NCBI RefSeq assembly: GCF_030915505.1
Contig: NZ_CP133265.1
Coordinates: 3,748,001-3,812,000 of the forward strand
DNA from: Neobacillus sp. OS1-2
GTDB lineage: Bacteria > Bacillota > Bacilli > Bacillales > Cytobacillaceae
Length of the DNA stretch: 64,000 nt
Reading direction: 5' to 3'
The position numbers were made by a program, and so were the translations under genes. Each line of letters starts with the position of its first letter. Position 1 is the stretch's first letter. The notes under the pieces were generated by a model. That model worked only from the letters and a program-made list of their open reading frames with translations. It did not search any database and was not told where the DNA came from. Shown piece after piece: positions 25,825-34,736 of this stretch.

Positions 25825-26382
25825 ATGAACGAAAATTTTTTTGCGGATTATAAAAAGTTTATAGTTACACCGGTCAATGAAAAAACGAATGGGAACGAAG
25901 TATTTGATCCGAAAAATTATGCCTCGCATTATATCCTAACGCTGACTATTTATAATTCTCGATTGTCGAGCTGGAGGGACGCCAGTAAATATGAAATAGA
26001 TGTTGAAAAAAGTATCAAAACGGTTCTAAAGGAATTCAATCAAAGACAGACTGGAAAGTACCACCTTGAATTACTAGAATTGGATAGGTTTAAAAATTAT
26101 TTTGTATTGGCTCTTTCGTCAAAGACAAAAATAGAAACCAACGAAGAAAATGACCGTATATATTTTGTTGTTGATCGAATCCTAACGAATCCTTTTTATG
26201 TTGGACAAAGATGGTTTAATTTAATTGGGGAAAAGGGAAGAGTTGAACGAAAGCTATTTTGCTGTTCCTTTATGAAATATGAAAAAGGTATGCGCGAACA
26301 TCAAAAAATAGACAATAAAGTTGAAAATATTACTGAATTAATTCCCAAGAATGGCGAAATTAAGTTAATAAAAACGCTCTAA
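25825..26382 (+). CDS. Hypothetical soluble protein
   Basis: 185 residues, no signal peptide or membrane span. Alternating strands and helices (YASHYILTLTIYNSRLSSW, YHLELLELDRFKNYFVLAL) and many charged residues; family not recognised. AAAGAAGGT precedes the ATG by 7 bases, and codon use resembles the neighbours, so it is very probably a real gene. It stands alone between terminators. No function can be inferred. Confidence 0.6.
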   Translation: MNENFFADYKKFIVTPVNEKTNGNEVFDPKNYASHYILTLTIYNSRLSSWRDASKYEIDVEKSIKTVLKEFNQRQTGKYHLELLELDRFKNYFVLALSSKTKIETNEENDRIYFVVDRILTNPFYVGQRWFNLIGEKGRVERKLFCCSFMKYEKGMREHQKIDNKVENITELIPKNGEIKLIKTL

Positions 26383-26419
26383 AAAGAGGACGTGTATGGT
26401 GAAAAAGAAATGGTTACAG

Positions 26420-26450
26420 TAAAAAGGACTTAACATGTGAGTTAAGTCCC
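26420..26450 (-). terminator. Reverse-strand terminator
   Basis: Perfect 9-bp stem GGACTTAAC/GTTAAGTCC; on the minus strand it runs into TTTTT. It lies 110 bases after the gene at 26561-27292. Confidence 0.7.
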
Positions 26451-26560
26451 AATAGGTTAATACTCCATTCAGAGAATGATTCTTTTAGCTAAATTCCTTT
26501 CCTTATCATTTTAATGTATTCAATCGAATAGGATGAGCCATTTCATCCTCCAAATTTCGA

Positions 26561-27292
26561 TTATTCAGTATGAAATTGTATAGTCCAATAAGGACAAATC
26601 TCACTAACACCCCCCATGTTAAAAATAGAATGGTTCCTATCACCTGGACCGAGAAAGTCTAACGCGGCAGGAGAAAAGACTGTAACTGTTCTTTTACCGC
26701 CCTCCAATAGAATTCGGATTGGCTTATTCGCAACAATATCCTCAAAGATTTTGCCTCCCCAGAATATCTTCTTTTTGGCATTCCTTCCAAAGACAGTCCT
26801 ATTTTTCTTATTTATGGAGGTAACCGTAACATTATCTGTCATTTTCTCTTTCTGTTGTACGGCTTCTTTCTCTGTTTGTAAAACTTCTAATTCGATTGAC
26901 GCAACTATTCCAATTTCACGATTATTTACCATCAAAATAAAGTGATATCCCGTTTTCGTTATCTTTTGAACAATTTCTACTTCATCTGTAATAACTGTGA
27001 CGAAATCCAGAGGGGCTTTTACTTGGGAGTCTTCCTTTGGCTTGATAACCCGATAAGATGCCTTAGCTCCACTTCCTCCATCTGTAAAATCAAAAGGTTT
27101 TATACTCTGTGTCCTGACAAAGTATAATTGATCAACCTTTTTATTCCTGTTTACTTGGACACATAAGGCAACTTCTTCCTTCACCACCTTTTCCTTATCG
27201 CTTGAGAGCATAGGGAGATTCATTTTCATTCCTGGAAATTGAACGAAGATGTAACTGAGGTTTTTCTTAGGTTGTAGATCCGAAATTCTCAT
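26561..27292 (-). CDS. Hypothetical protein
   Basis: 243 residues from an ATG that gives MRISDLQPKKNLSYIFVQFP; AAAGG lies about 10 bases upstream. An in-frame longer start (27364) would add 24 residues. No signal or membrane segment. Beta-rich with lysine-rich loops; a basic stretch KKNRTVFGRNAKKKIFWGGK lies near residue 170. I do not recognise the family. It has its own direction and terminator, so it is probably a single gene. Confidence 0.5.
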   Translation of the reverse strand: MRISDLQPKKNLSYIFVQFPGMKMNLPMLSSDKEKVVKEEVALCVQVNRNKKVDQLYFVRTQSIKPFDFTDGGSGAKASYRVIKPKEDSQVKAPLDFVTVITDEVEIVQKITKTGYHFILMVNNREIGIVASIELEVLQTEKEAVQQKEKMTDNVTVTSINKKNRTVFGRNAKKKIFWGGKIFEDIVANKPIRILLEGGKRTVTVFSPAALDFLGPGDRNHSIFNMGGVSEICPYWTIQFHTE

Positions 27293-27544
27293 AAACTCAC
27301 AACCTTTCCATTTTGGTACAAGGTTAACTTCCTTGTAAGAGTATAATTCAATATTCTTTCTCACATTCCTGTTTATGTATGTGGAGTTTCCATCGTCACT
27401 TTCTTATGAATTGTGATAGTTCCTATCATTTGTAGCCTAATTACGAGGAATTCTACTAGCGAAAAATGTAATGGATGTAAGATCTAGAAAAAATCATCAT
27501 ATGCGGGTTGACCTCGGCATTTCCTATTATAGGGGGTGGATGTG

Positions 27545-28096
27545 TTGAAGAATCGTTTAGAACGCAATCAATCGTACATTAACTGCCAAGAGGTAGAGGC
27601 TAATCAATATACAAATACTAAGAAATTAGTATTAGGGTCAGTTTTAGCTGCCATTGCAGCCCTTTTTCAGTCAGGCGGAGTAGTTGTTGGAATTGGTTAT
27701 GCATGTAGTATCTTGGCTACACTTCCGATTGTTCTTTCAGCGATGATTTCGTTAAGAATTGGCATTATGTCCTACATGATAACGATTTTATTATTGACCA
27801 TTTTGCAGCCTAGTGAGTTATTGGTTTTTTCATTCACCACCGGATTATTGGGAATTTCACTTGGAGCAGCTTTTAAATGGTGGAACCATTGGATAATGGT
27901 TTCACTTGTTGGAGGGATTGGATTAACGCTGGGGATTCTGACTTTATTATACGTCCTTCAATTTCCTATTTTAGGGCCTTCTGTATCCCGTACATTTGAT
28001 TTCAAAATGGCAGCTCTCATTCTTGTATTTTCATTATTTTACAGTTCAATTTGGACGGGATTGAGTAAAAAGGTGTTTAAAATATTTTTTCGGTAA
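27545..28096 (+). CDS. Multi-span membrane protein, ECF-S/DUF2232-like
   Basis: About 183 residues with five to six membrane helices starting near residue 28 (KLVLGSVLAAIAALFQSGG) and a basic C-terminal end. The layout recalls substrate-binding S components of ECF transporters or DUF2232 proteins, but no partner genes are near. AGGGGGT lies 8 bases before TTG 27545; GTG codons at 27536 and 27542 are also in frame. The next gene begins about 230 bases on and seems to have its own promoter. Confidence 0.55.
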   Translation: MKNRLERNQSYINCQEVEANQYTNTKKLVLGSVLAAIAALFQSGGVVVGIGYACSILATLPIVLSAMISLRIGIMSYMITILLLTILQPSELLVFSFTTGLLGISLGAAFKWWNHWIMVSLVGGIGLTLGILTLLYVLQFPILGPSVSRTFDFKMAALILVFSLFYSSIWTGLSKKVFKIFFR

Positions 28097-28250
28097 AAAG
28101 GTGTACCCAATCGGTAGGGAATAATTTTTTAAAATGTTCATGAATATTCGACAAAATGATATTTCTCACTCTTTCGCTTCGTAAACGAGTTATAAAATCA
28201 TTATGTCGTAAATATAAATATATTCTGATAGTTATATAGAAAAATGCTTG

Positions 28251-28256
28251 TATAAT
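28251..28256 (+). promoter_or_regulatory. Probable -10 of the tandem prenyl-synthase gene
   Basis: TATAAT about 70 bases before the chosen start. It also argues against ATG 28262, which lies at the expected transcription start and has no ribosome site. Confidence 0.45.
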
Positions 28257-28324
28257 TAATCATGACAGGTATATTTTACAAAACATGTTTAAGAGAACAT
28301 AAAGAAGTAGGGGTAATGGATTGT

Positions 28325-30697
28325 ATGAATACGGAGTTACGAATAAATACCGATGAATGCTATCGGGTAGCTGAGAAGAGGGCTGCTCATTATTTTAAAT
28401 CACTATATGTTCAAGTCTCAAAAAGGTCATATGTTGCTACCCTAGCAGAAGATTTCCAATCATGGAAACACAACCATATTCATCACCATCCAGTACTATC
28501 CTTATTTTTGCGCAGAAGGAGAAAACCTGATTCTGAGGGGTATCACACGTATATCCAATGGTTGGATTACGCCGGAAAACTGGATAATTATCTTGATCGG
28601 AGTATTTCATATATTTTTATGAGGGATCTAGGCAAAGCTCTTGACACAACTGAAACACAGTCAAGGATTAGGCGTGTTGTGGACAGTTTGAAAAATGCTC
28701 TGACTACTAATCGTGCAGAGAAAAGGGAAGCATTTAGCATGGCTTGGTTATACAGGTGGGCGCAAAAGGAAGGGATTGAATCCACTATTATTTGGATGAT
28801 GGACAAATTAAAAACGGTATCTTCCCATATTCCAATAGGGATGGATGCTGAACAGGCCCAGCGAAAATTGATCAAAATCATTGCGGGTGTTTTGTTGCAC
28901 GTAATGGAAGAGCTAAACGACGAGTTATCCTCTACTGAACGTGCACAGAAACTAGATGAGGCCATTAGGTTGGGCTATTCTTATGGCCTGACATATCCCT
29001 TCATTGATGACCTACTGGATTCAGAAGTTTTATCCGATAAAGAGAAAAAACAATATTCTCAAATGATCCGTACCACACTAATTACCGGGGCTGTACCGGA
29101 ATTGGGCGAGTGGACCGGAAGTAATGCCAATTTGATCAAGTATATTCACTTAGAACTCAAAGAGGCATTTGAGTATATCGAGGCCCAGCAACGACCGGAA
29201 ACAAGAAAAACCTTTTTCGAAGAAGCCTATGTTTTTTTCCAGTCGCAGGAAGTTGATCGGGTAAAGGATTTATCCAATGCAAATTACACCAATGAGGATG
29301 TTTACATACCAATCATTTTAAAATCATCTTCCTCCCGCTTAATTGTCCGTTCTGTCATCAGCGCTCCCGAGGATAAGGGATTTAGCAGCCGAACCTTCTT
29401 TTATGGCATTTACAACCAGTTGGCGGATGATTTTGCTGATATGTTTGATGACATGAAGGCCGGTGCAGTGACCCCCTATACGTACTATATGAAATATCAT
29501 GATAAGCGACCAGATCTGATCAATCCCTTTGAATTATATTGGACGGTCATCTCCCATTTGTTACATTCCGTCTATCATTCAGATACAAAGGCATGTGAGG
29601 TCATTTTAGATCGTGCCATCAATGGCCTTAAACGATTTAAAGAACGCGTGGGAATGGAAAAATACAATGAAGTGATGACGCTATTTACCACTGGAAATTC
29701 GAAATTCAACCGAATGATCCAAGATATGGTTCGAAAAGCAGATGATGTTGATTTTTTTGATAAGCTGCTTCGAGATCATATCATTACCACACTGAAAAAT
29801 GAACGGAGAGAGCAGGAAGACTTTCAAACGTTGATTGAATCCGTACGGATTCAGATTAACAACATCTTGAAAATTCCCAAAACCCAAAATGATAGGTTCA
29901 TGAATGACCCGATAATTGATGCGGCCAATTATAGTTTGGAAGGTGATGGAAAGCGATTGCGCCCTATCGTGACATGGGTCATGGGAGTTAACGAATATGG
30001 TTTAAATCAGACAGCAATCGTACCACTACTGAGATCATTAGAATACATGCATACCGCCTCCTTAATTTTCGATGATCTCCCGTCCCAGGATAATGCGTCC
30101 ACCCGCAGAGGCCGTCATACCCTACACATGGTATATAACACGGCTATAGCGGAATTAACAGGTCTTTTCCTAACACAAAAGGCGATAGAGGAACAAGCAT
30201 CACTAGAACAGTTCGATTCCAATACAGTACTTCGGTTGATTCACTATTCAGCACAAATGACAGCGGATATGTGTAAGGGACAGGCAATGGACTTAGATTC
30301 TAAAGGTAAACAATTGTCAATCGAACAATTGAATAGGATATGCTTTTACAAAACGGGAATTGCATTTGAAGCTTCCCTTATCATGCCAGCCATTCTTGCC
30401 AATGCAAGTGGGTTCGAGATGGAAGCATTGAAGAAATACGCCCACCATGCCGGCATAGCTTTTCAGATTAGGGATGACTTACTTGACGTCGAAGGAGATC
30501 AGACCTTACTAGGGAAACCCATTGGACTAGACGCTGTAAACAACCATTCAACTTTTGTGTCAGTCCTGGGAGTTGCGGGTGCTCGAAAAGAGATGTGGGA
30601 GCATTACTGCATGGCAATGGAATCATTGCAAGATGTGTCACGGAATACTACTTTTCTGAAACATTTATTGAATTATTTTGTGAACCGTAACCATTAA
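28325..30697 (+). CDS. Tandem isoprenyl-diphosphate-synthase-like protein
   Basis: 790 residues with two domains of the trans-prenyltransferase/terpene synthase type. The C-terminal domain is classical: GDGKRLRPIV, first Asp-rich motif DDLPSQD at 583-589 and second QIRDDLLD with Asp717/718. Ala and Ser stand five and four residues before the first motif, suggesting products longer than farnesyl. The N-terminal half repeats the scheme weakly: DDLLD at 228-232 and QLADDFAD with Asp368/369, at a very similar 140-residue spacing. It could be a second synthase or a class I terpene cyclase. Single enzymes are 290-350 residues, so this is a fusion. AGGGG lies 11 bases before ATG 28325; ATG 28316 is an alternative. 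Confidence 0.8.
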   Translation: MNTELRINTDECYRVAEKRAAHYFKSLYVQVSKRSYVATLAEDFQSWKHNHIHHHPVLSLFLRRRRKPDSEGYHTYIQWLDYAGKLDNYLDRSISYIFMRDLGKALDTTETQSRIRRVVDSLKNALTTNRAEKREAFSMAWLYRWAQKEGIESTIIWMMDKLKTVSSHIPIGMDAEQAQRKLIKIIAGVLLHVMEELNDELSSTERAQKLDEAIRLGYSYGLTYPFIDDLLDSEVLSDKEKKQYSQMIRTTLITGAVPELGEWTGSNANLIKYIHLELKEAFEYIEAQQRPETRKTFFEEAYVFFQSQEVDRVKDLSNANYTNEDVYIPIILKSSSSRLIVRSVISAPEDKGFSSRTFFYGIYNQLADDFADMFDDMKAGAVTPYTYYMKYHDKRPDLINPFELYWTVISHLLHSVYHSDTKACEVILDRAINGLKRFKERVGMEKYNEVMTLFTTGNSKFNRMIQDMVRKADDVDFFDKLLRDHIITTLKNERREQEDFQTLIESVRIQINNILKIPKTQNDRFMNDPIIDAANYSLEGDGKRLRPIVTWVMGVNEYGLNQTAIVPLLRSLEYMHTASLIFDDLPSQDNASTRRGRHTLHMVYNTAIAELTGLFLTQKAIEEQASLEQFDSNTVLRLIHYSAQMTADMCKGQAMDLDSKGKQLSIEQLNRICFYKTGIAFEASLIMPAILANASGFEMEALKKYAHHAGIAFQIRDDLLDVEGDQTLLGKPIGLDAVNNHSTFVSVLGVAGARKEMWEHYCMAMESLQDVSRNTTFLKHLLNYFVNRNH

Positions 30698-30714
30698 ATT
30701 ACAGTGGATATAGT

Positions 30715-30751
30715 AGATGAATCCGGTTACATCAGGGCTTCATCTTTTTTT
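30715..30751 (+). terminator. Terminator after the prenyl-synthase gene
   Basis: Stem AGATGAA/TTCATCT with a 17-base loop and seven T. Confidence 0.75.
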
Positions 30752-30889
30752 ATTCTCATAGTTCACAAATTGTTCATTGATTGTTCATATTTAACAGTTA
30801 TGATAGATGTTAGAGTATTTGGTTTCAATCTCATATTTAATTGCGGCTATTATTAGTCCATAATAGTGTGCTAGAAGGTGGTGCGGAAA

Positions 30890-32845
30890 ATGAATAATAT
30901 ACTTCAAAGGGGTCAAGGTATTTTTAATAAATATATTGGCTTTTTCTTTTTGACAGTAATATTCTTATGGATCAAAACATATATCGTTCAACTAACACAA
31001 TTTGATTTAGGCATTGAGAATTCCTTACAAAAGATTCTTTTATTTATCAATCCGTTAGGTTCAGCCTTACTTTTTCTTGGCCTCTCTTTCTTTTTTAAGG
31101 GACGGAAAAAGTATATATCACTTATTGTGATTGATTTTCTTTTATCCTTTCTATTATATGCGAATAGTTTATTTTACCGCTTTTTTAATGATTTTATTAC
31201 GTTACCGACATTAACGCAGACACAAAATTTTGGTGATGTAAGCGGCAGTGTGGGTTCGCTTATAAAACCCTATGATTTCTTATTTTTCATTGATATCATT
31301 CTTTTGATTTGCTTACTTGTTTTTCGTTTTGTACAGATAGAGGTCAAGGATATGCACCGTGGGAAAATGACTGTATTGTTTACCTTATCACTGGCTATTT
31401 CTTGCGCAAATCTCTCTTTAGCAGAAATGGATCGTCCTCAATTATTGACTAGGGGTTTTGATCGAAATTATATTGTTAAATATTTAGGCATGTACAATTA
31501 TACGATTTATGATGCGGTTAAAAGTACACAGGCCTCTGCACAAAGAGTATTAGCTGATAGTGACGATATCACAGAAGTCATAAACTATACAAAATCAAAT
31601 GATGCTGAGCCAAATTCAGCTTATTTCGGTGTTGGTAAGGGTATGAATGTGATTTATTTACATCTTGAGTCAATGCAAAACTTCCTTATTAATTACAAGT
31701 TAAATGGGGAAGAAGTAACACCATTTTTAAATTCATTGATAAAGGATCAAAATACAATGTATTTTGATAACTTTTTCCACCAAACAGGACAAGGAAAAAC
31801 GTCAGATGCCGAATTTATGCTTGAGAATTCATTATTTGGCTTACCTCAAGGATCAGCTTTTACAACGAAAGGTTTAAACACATTCCAAGCGGCTCCTGCA
31901 ATTTTGGGTCAGCAGGGCTATACTTCTGCGGTATTCCACGGGAATTCCGGAAGCTTCTGGAATCGTAATGAAATCTATAAATCATTTGGATTTAATAAGT
32001 TTTTTGATTCAAACTATTATCAAATAAATGCTGAAGATGAAGCAGAATATGGGCTAGTGGATAAGCCGTTCTTTGAGCAGTCCATTCCGCTTCTTGAATC
32101 TTTACCGCAGCCATTTTATACAAAATTTATTACGGTATCCAATCATTATCCATATCCAATTAATGAAGAAGATGCGACGATTGCACCAGCTGCGACGGGT
32201 GATAAATCTGTTGATGGATACTTCCAGACAGCACGTTATGCTGACGAGGCATTGAAGCAATTCTTTGATTACTTGAAAGAATCTGGTTTATATGACCATT
32301 CCATCATTGTGATGTACGGTGACCATTATGGTATTTCAGAAAACCATAATAAAGCGATGGCAAAAGTGCTTGGAAAGGAAATTACTCCTTTTGAAAGTGC
32401 AGGGTTACAACGTGTACCATTATTCATTCGAGTGCCAGGTATGCAAGGCGGAGTAAATCATGAATACGGTGGGCAAGTCGATCTACTTCCAACACTCCTT
32501 CATTTGCTTGGGACGGAAACAAAAGACTATGTTCAATTTGGGACAGACCTACTATCTGAACAACATGATGATCTGGTCGCCTTCCGAAATGGCGATTATG
32601 TGAGTCCGACGATTACAGCTGTTGACGGTAAGTTCTATAATTCCACTACAGGGATGAAACTAGAAGATGATAAGCTGGAAGAAGCAAAGAAATTTAAAGA
32701 AATGGTTCAACAAAAATTATCATTCTCTGATAAAGTTGTGAATGGAGATTTATTACGTTTCTACACTCCTGAAAACTTTATTCCTGTCGATAGGTCCACA
32801 TATGACTATAAAAAGGATTCTGAAAGTGTTTTATTAAATAAATAA
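30890..32845 (+). CDS. ltaS: Lipoteichoic acid synthase (LtaS family)
   Basis: 651-residue glycerophosphotransferase that polymerises the LTA backbone from phosphatidylglycerol on the outer membrane face. Five N-terminal membrane helices (to about residue 180) are followed by an extracellular sulfatase-fold domain. The catalytic Thr304 is in GQGKTSDAEF; metal ligands are seen in HLESMQNF, GNSGSFWNRN and YGDHYGIS. A signal-peptidase-like site lies between the helices and the domain. AAGGTGG is 7 bases before ATG 30890; an in-frame GTG lies 12 bases upstream. Paralogues (YfnI, YqgS, YvgJ) exist in Bacillus; which one this equals is not clear. Confidence 0.92.
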   Translation: MNNILQRGQGIFNKYIGFFFLTVIFLWIKTYIVQLTQFDLGIENSLQKILLFINPLGSALLFLGLSFFFKGRKKYISLIVIDFLLSFLLYANSLFYRFFNDFITLPTLTQTQNFGDVSGSVGSLIKPYDFLFFIDIILLICLLVFRFVQIEVKDMHRGKMTVLFTLSLAISCANLSLAEMDRPQLLTRGFDRNYIVKYLGMYNYTIYDAVKSTQASAQRVLADSDDITEVINYTKSNDAEPNSAYFGVGKGMNVIYLHLESMQNFLINYKLNGEEVTPFLNSLIKDQNTMYFDNFFHQTGQGKTSDAEFMLENSLFGLPQGSAFTTKGLNTFQAAPAILGQQGYTSAVFHGNSGSFWNRNEIYKSFGFNKFFDSNYYQINAEDEAEYGLVDKPFFEQSIPLLESLPQPFYTKFITVSNHYPYPINEEDATIAPAATGDKSVDGYFQTARYADEALKQFFDYLKESGLYDHSIIVMYGDHYGISENHNKAMAKVLGKEITPFESAGLQRVPLFIRVPGMQGGVNHEYGGQVDLLPTLLHLLGTETKDYVQFGTDLLSEQHDDLVAFRNGDYVSPTITAVDGKFYNSTTGMKLEDDKLEEAKKFKEMVQQKLSFSDKVVNGDLLRFYTPENFIPVDRSTYDYKKDSESVLLNK

Positions 32846-32893
32846 CGGTACCATCATGTCAAAATCAATGGTTTTAAAGAAGTGCTATTTTAG

Positions 32894-32923
32894 TGGGCAG
32901 ATTTAGATCCTGCCCATTTTTTT
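32894..32923 (+). terminator. Terminator after ltaS
   Basis: Stem TGGGCAG/CTGCCCA with eight T. Confidence 0.88.
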
Positions 32924-32982
32924 ATACACAAAATTACACCCCTTACATAAGATAATTCAGTAATAGCTGGGAGGTGGATTTA

Positions 32983-33093
32983 ATGAGTGGTGCAGTAGGC
33001 GGTTTTGGAAATGGGTTTGCGTTGATTGTGGTTTTATTTATCCTGCTTATTATCATCGGTGCAAGCTTTGTTGGTGGCGGCGGGTTTTATTAG
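32983..33093 (+). CDS. YjcZ family sporulation protein
   Basis: 36-residue product, [19 protein letters not shown] then [17 protein letters not shown]. The Gly-rich head, the [18 protein letters not shown] core and aromatic tail are typical of the YjcZ family of tiny sporulation-associated membrane peptides (SscA-like). GGGAGGTGG lies 8 bases before the ATG. It is a single gene with its own terminator and is easily missed because of its size. Confidence 0.85.
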   Translation: MSGAVGGFGNGFALIVVLFILLIIIGASFVGGGGFY

Positions 33094-33129
33094 GTAACTA
33101 ATTAGTTATTTTTCAAATGATAATAGATT

Positions 33130-33160
33130 GGGATTGCAGCGGGCAATCCCTATTTATTTT
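33130..33160 (+). terminator. Terminator after the yjcZ-like gene
   Basis: Stem GGGATTGC/GCAATCCC, then TATTTATTTT. Confidence 0.8.
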
Positions 33161-33285
33161 CTGAAATATTTTTTACTTATTGTAGGAATGGAAATTGTTT
33201 CTGATATTCCTAAACACCTTGCGAAAGATAATAAATTATTGTACTCTTAAACTTGTTTTTTATGAAGGGTAAAGAGAGGTACATC

Positions 33286-34620
33286 ATGGATACTAACAAC
33301 AAAGGGCATTTGTGGGCATTACTGCCATTTGCCGTGTTTTTGATTCTTTTTCTTGGTGCAGGAATTGTGACAGGAGATTTTTATAAATTTCCGGTTATTG
33401 TGGCGATTACAATGGCAGCTGCCGTGGCTTTAGCCATGAACCGAAAAGTTTCATTTAATAGTAAGGTTGAAATCTTCACGAAAGGTGCCGGTGACGCAAA
33501 CATCATGCTGATGGTCGTAATTTTTCTATTAGCGGGTGCCTTTTCTGAAGTGGCCAAGGGTATGGGTGCCGTCGATTCAACAGTTAATCTTGCGTTATCT
33601 GTTGTACCACAAAACTTATTAATGGTCGGTATATTTATCATTGCTTGCTTTATTTCGCTTGCAATGGGGACAAGCATGGGAACCATTGTTGCACTCGCTC
33701 CAATTGGAGTTGGAATTAGTGATCAAACAGATATTTCGCTGGCCCTTTCGATGGCGGCGGTTATTGGTGGTGCGATGTTCGGAGACAATCTATCATTTAT
33801 TTCGGATACCACGATTGCTGCAGTTCGGACGCAAGGAACGAAAATGAAGGATAAGTTTAAGGTGAATTTCCTCATTGTCCTGCCCGCTGCCATCATAACG
33901 TGTGTGATTCTAGGTGTTTTAACCATTGGGGAACAAGCAAATATTACCCAACAGTCTTTTCATTGGATCAAGATCTTGCCGTATCTATCTGTGCTAATTA
34001 CTGCATTGGCGGGAATTAATGTGTTTATTGTTTTATCACTTGGGATCGTTTTTTCCGGCGCAATTGGGGTAGTGGATGGCAGCTATCAGTTAATGAATGT
34101 CATTCAGAAAATCGGCGATGGCATGGCTGGAATGTATGAAATCTCGTTTCTTGCCATTTTAATTGCCGGAATGGTAGAAATCATTAAACATAACGGCGGT
34201 ATTGATTTCCTTCTGTACAAAGTTACACGAAATATTAAATCAAAAAGGGGCGCTGAATTCAGTATTGCCGGTCTTATTTGTTTAACCGACCTTTCAACCG
34301 CCAATAACACTATTTCTATAATCATTACTGGCCCGCTTGCTAAAGATATTTCCGACCAATATGAAATTGATCCGCGTAAATCAGCAAGTTTGCTTGATCT
34401 TTTCTCTTGCTGTATTCAAGGCATAATTCCATATGGTGCGCAACTCCTTGTTGCTGCTGGTGTCGCCAGTATTTCGCCGATTAGTATTTTACACTATTCC
34501 TACTACCCAATCTTAATAGGGCTATGTGGGATCATCGCAATCTTGACAGGGTTTCCCCGCTTTTCATCCAAAGAAGTAAAGAGCAAGACTCTAAATATGG
34601 TTGATAATAAAATTGAATAA
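33286..34620 (+). CDS. NhaC-type Na+/H+ antiporter family protein
   Basis: 444 residues, about eleven membrane helices. Family-typical stretches: MGTSMGTIVALAPIG, GGAMFGDNLSFISDTTIAA (polar residues of the transport path), and LTDLSTANNTISIIITG in the second inverted repeat. Proteins of this group exchange Na+ for H+ or organic ions such as malate/lactate; which one applies here cannot be read from sequence. GAGAGGT lies 6 bases before ATG 33286; TTG 33253 is in frame but less likely. Single-gene unit with terminator. Confidence 0.85.
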   Translation: MDTNNKGHLWALLPFAVFLILFLGAGIVTGDFYKFPVIVAITMAAAVALAMNRKVSFNSKVEIFTKGAGDANIMLMVVIFLLAGAFSEVAKGMGAVDSTVNLALSVVPQNLLMVGIFIIACFISLAMGTSMGTIVALAPIGVGISDQTDISLALSMAAVIGGAMFGDNLSFISDTTIAAVRTQGTKMKDKFKVNFLIVLPAAIITCVILGVLTIGEQANITQQSFHWIKILPYLSVLITALAGINVFIVLSLGIVFSGAIGVVDGSYQLMNVIQKIGDGMAGMYEISFLAILIAGMVEIIKHNGGIDFLLYKVTRNIKSKRGAEFSIAGLICLTDLSTANNTISIIITGPLAKDISDQYEIDPRKSASLLDLFSCCIQGIIPYGAQLLVAAGVASISPISILHYSYYPILIGLCGIIAILTGFPRFSSKEVKSKTLNMVDNKIE

Positions 34621-34629
34621 CAACTATCT

Positions 34630-34662
34630 TACCCTGACTCATTTTGATTCAGGGTATTTTCT
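34630..34662 (+). terminator. Terminator after the antiporter gene
   Basis: Stem TACCCTGA/TCAGGGTA followed by TTTTCTT. Confidence 0.8.
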
Positions 34663-34736
34663 TATTTCAAGGAATCGTTCCATACGACTAGTGAAAAGAT
34701 AAAGGAAATGGATGCAAAAGTAAGGATGGGGAAAAA

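Noticed and set aside
28262..28324. ATG 28262 as start of the prenyl-synthase gene
   Set aside because: It lies 6 bases after a TATAAT, at the expected transcription start, with no ribosome site; ATG 28325 has one.
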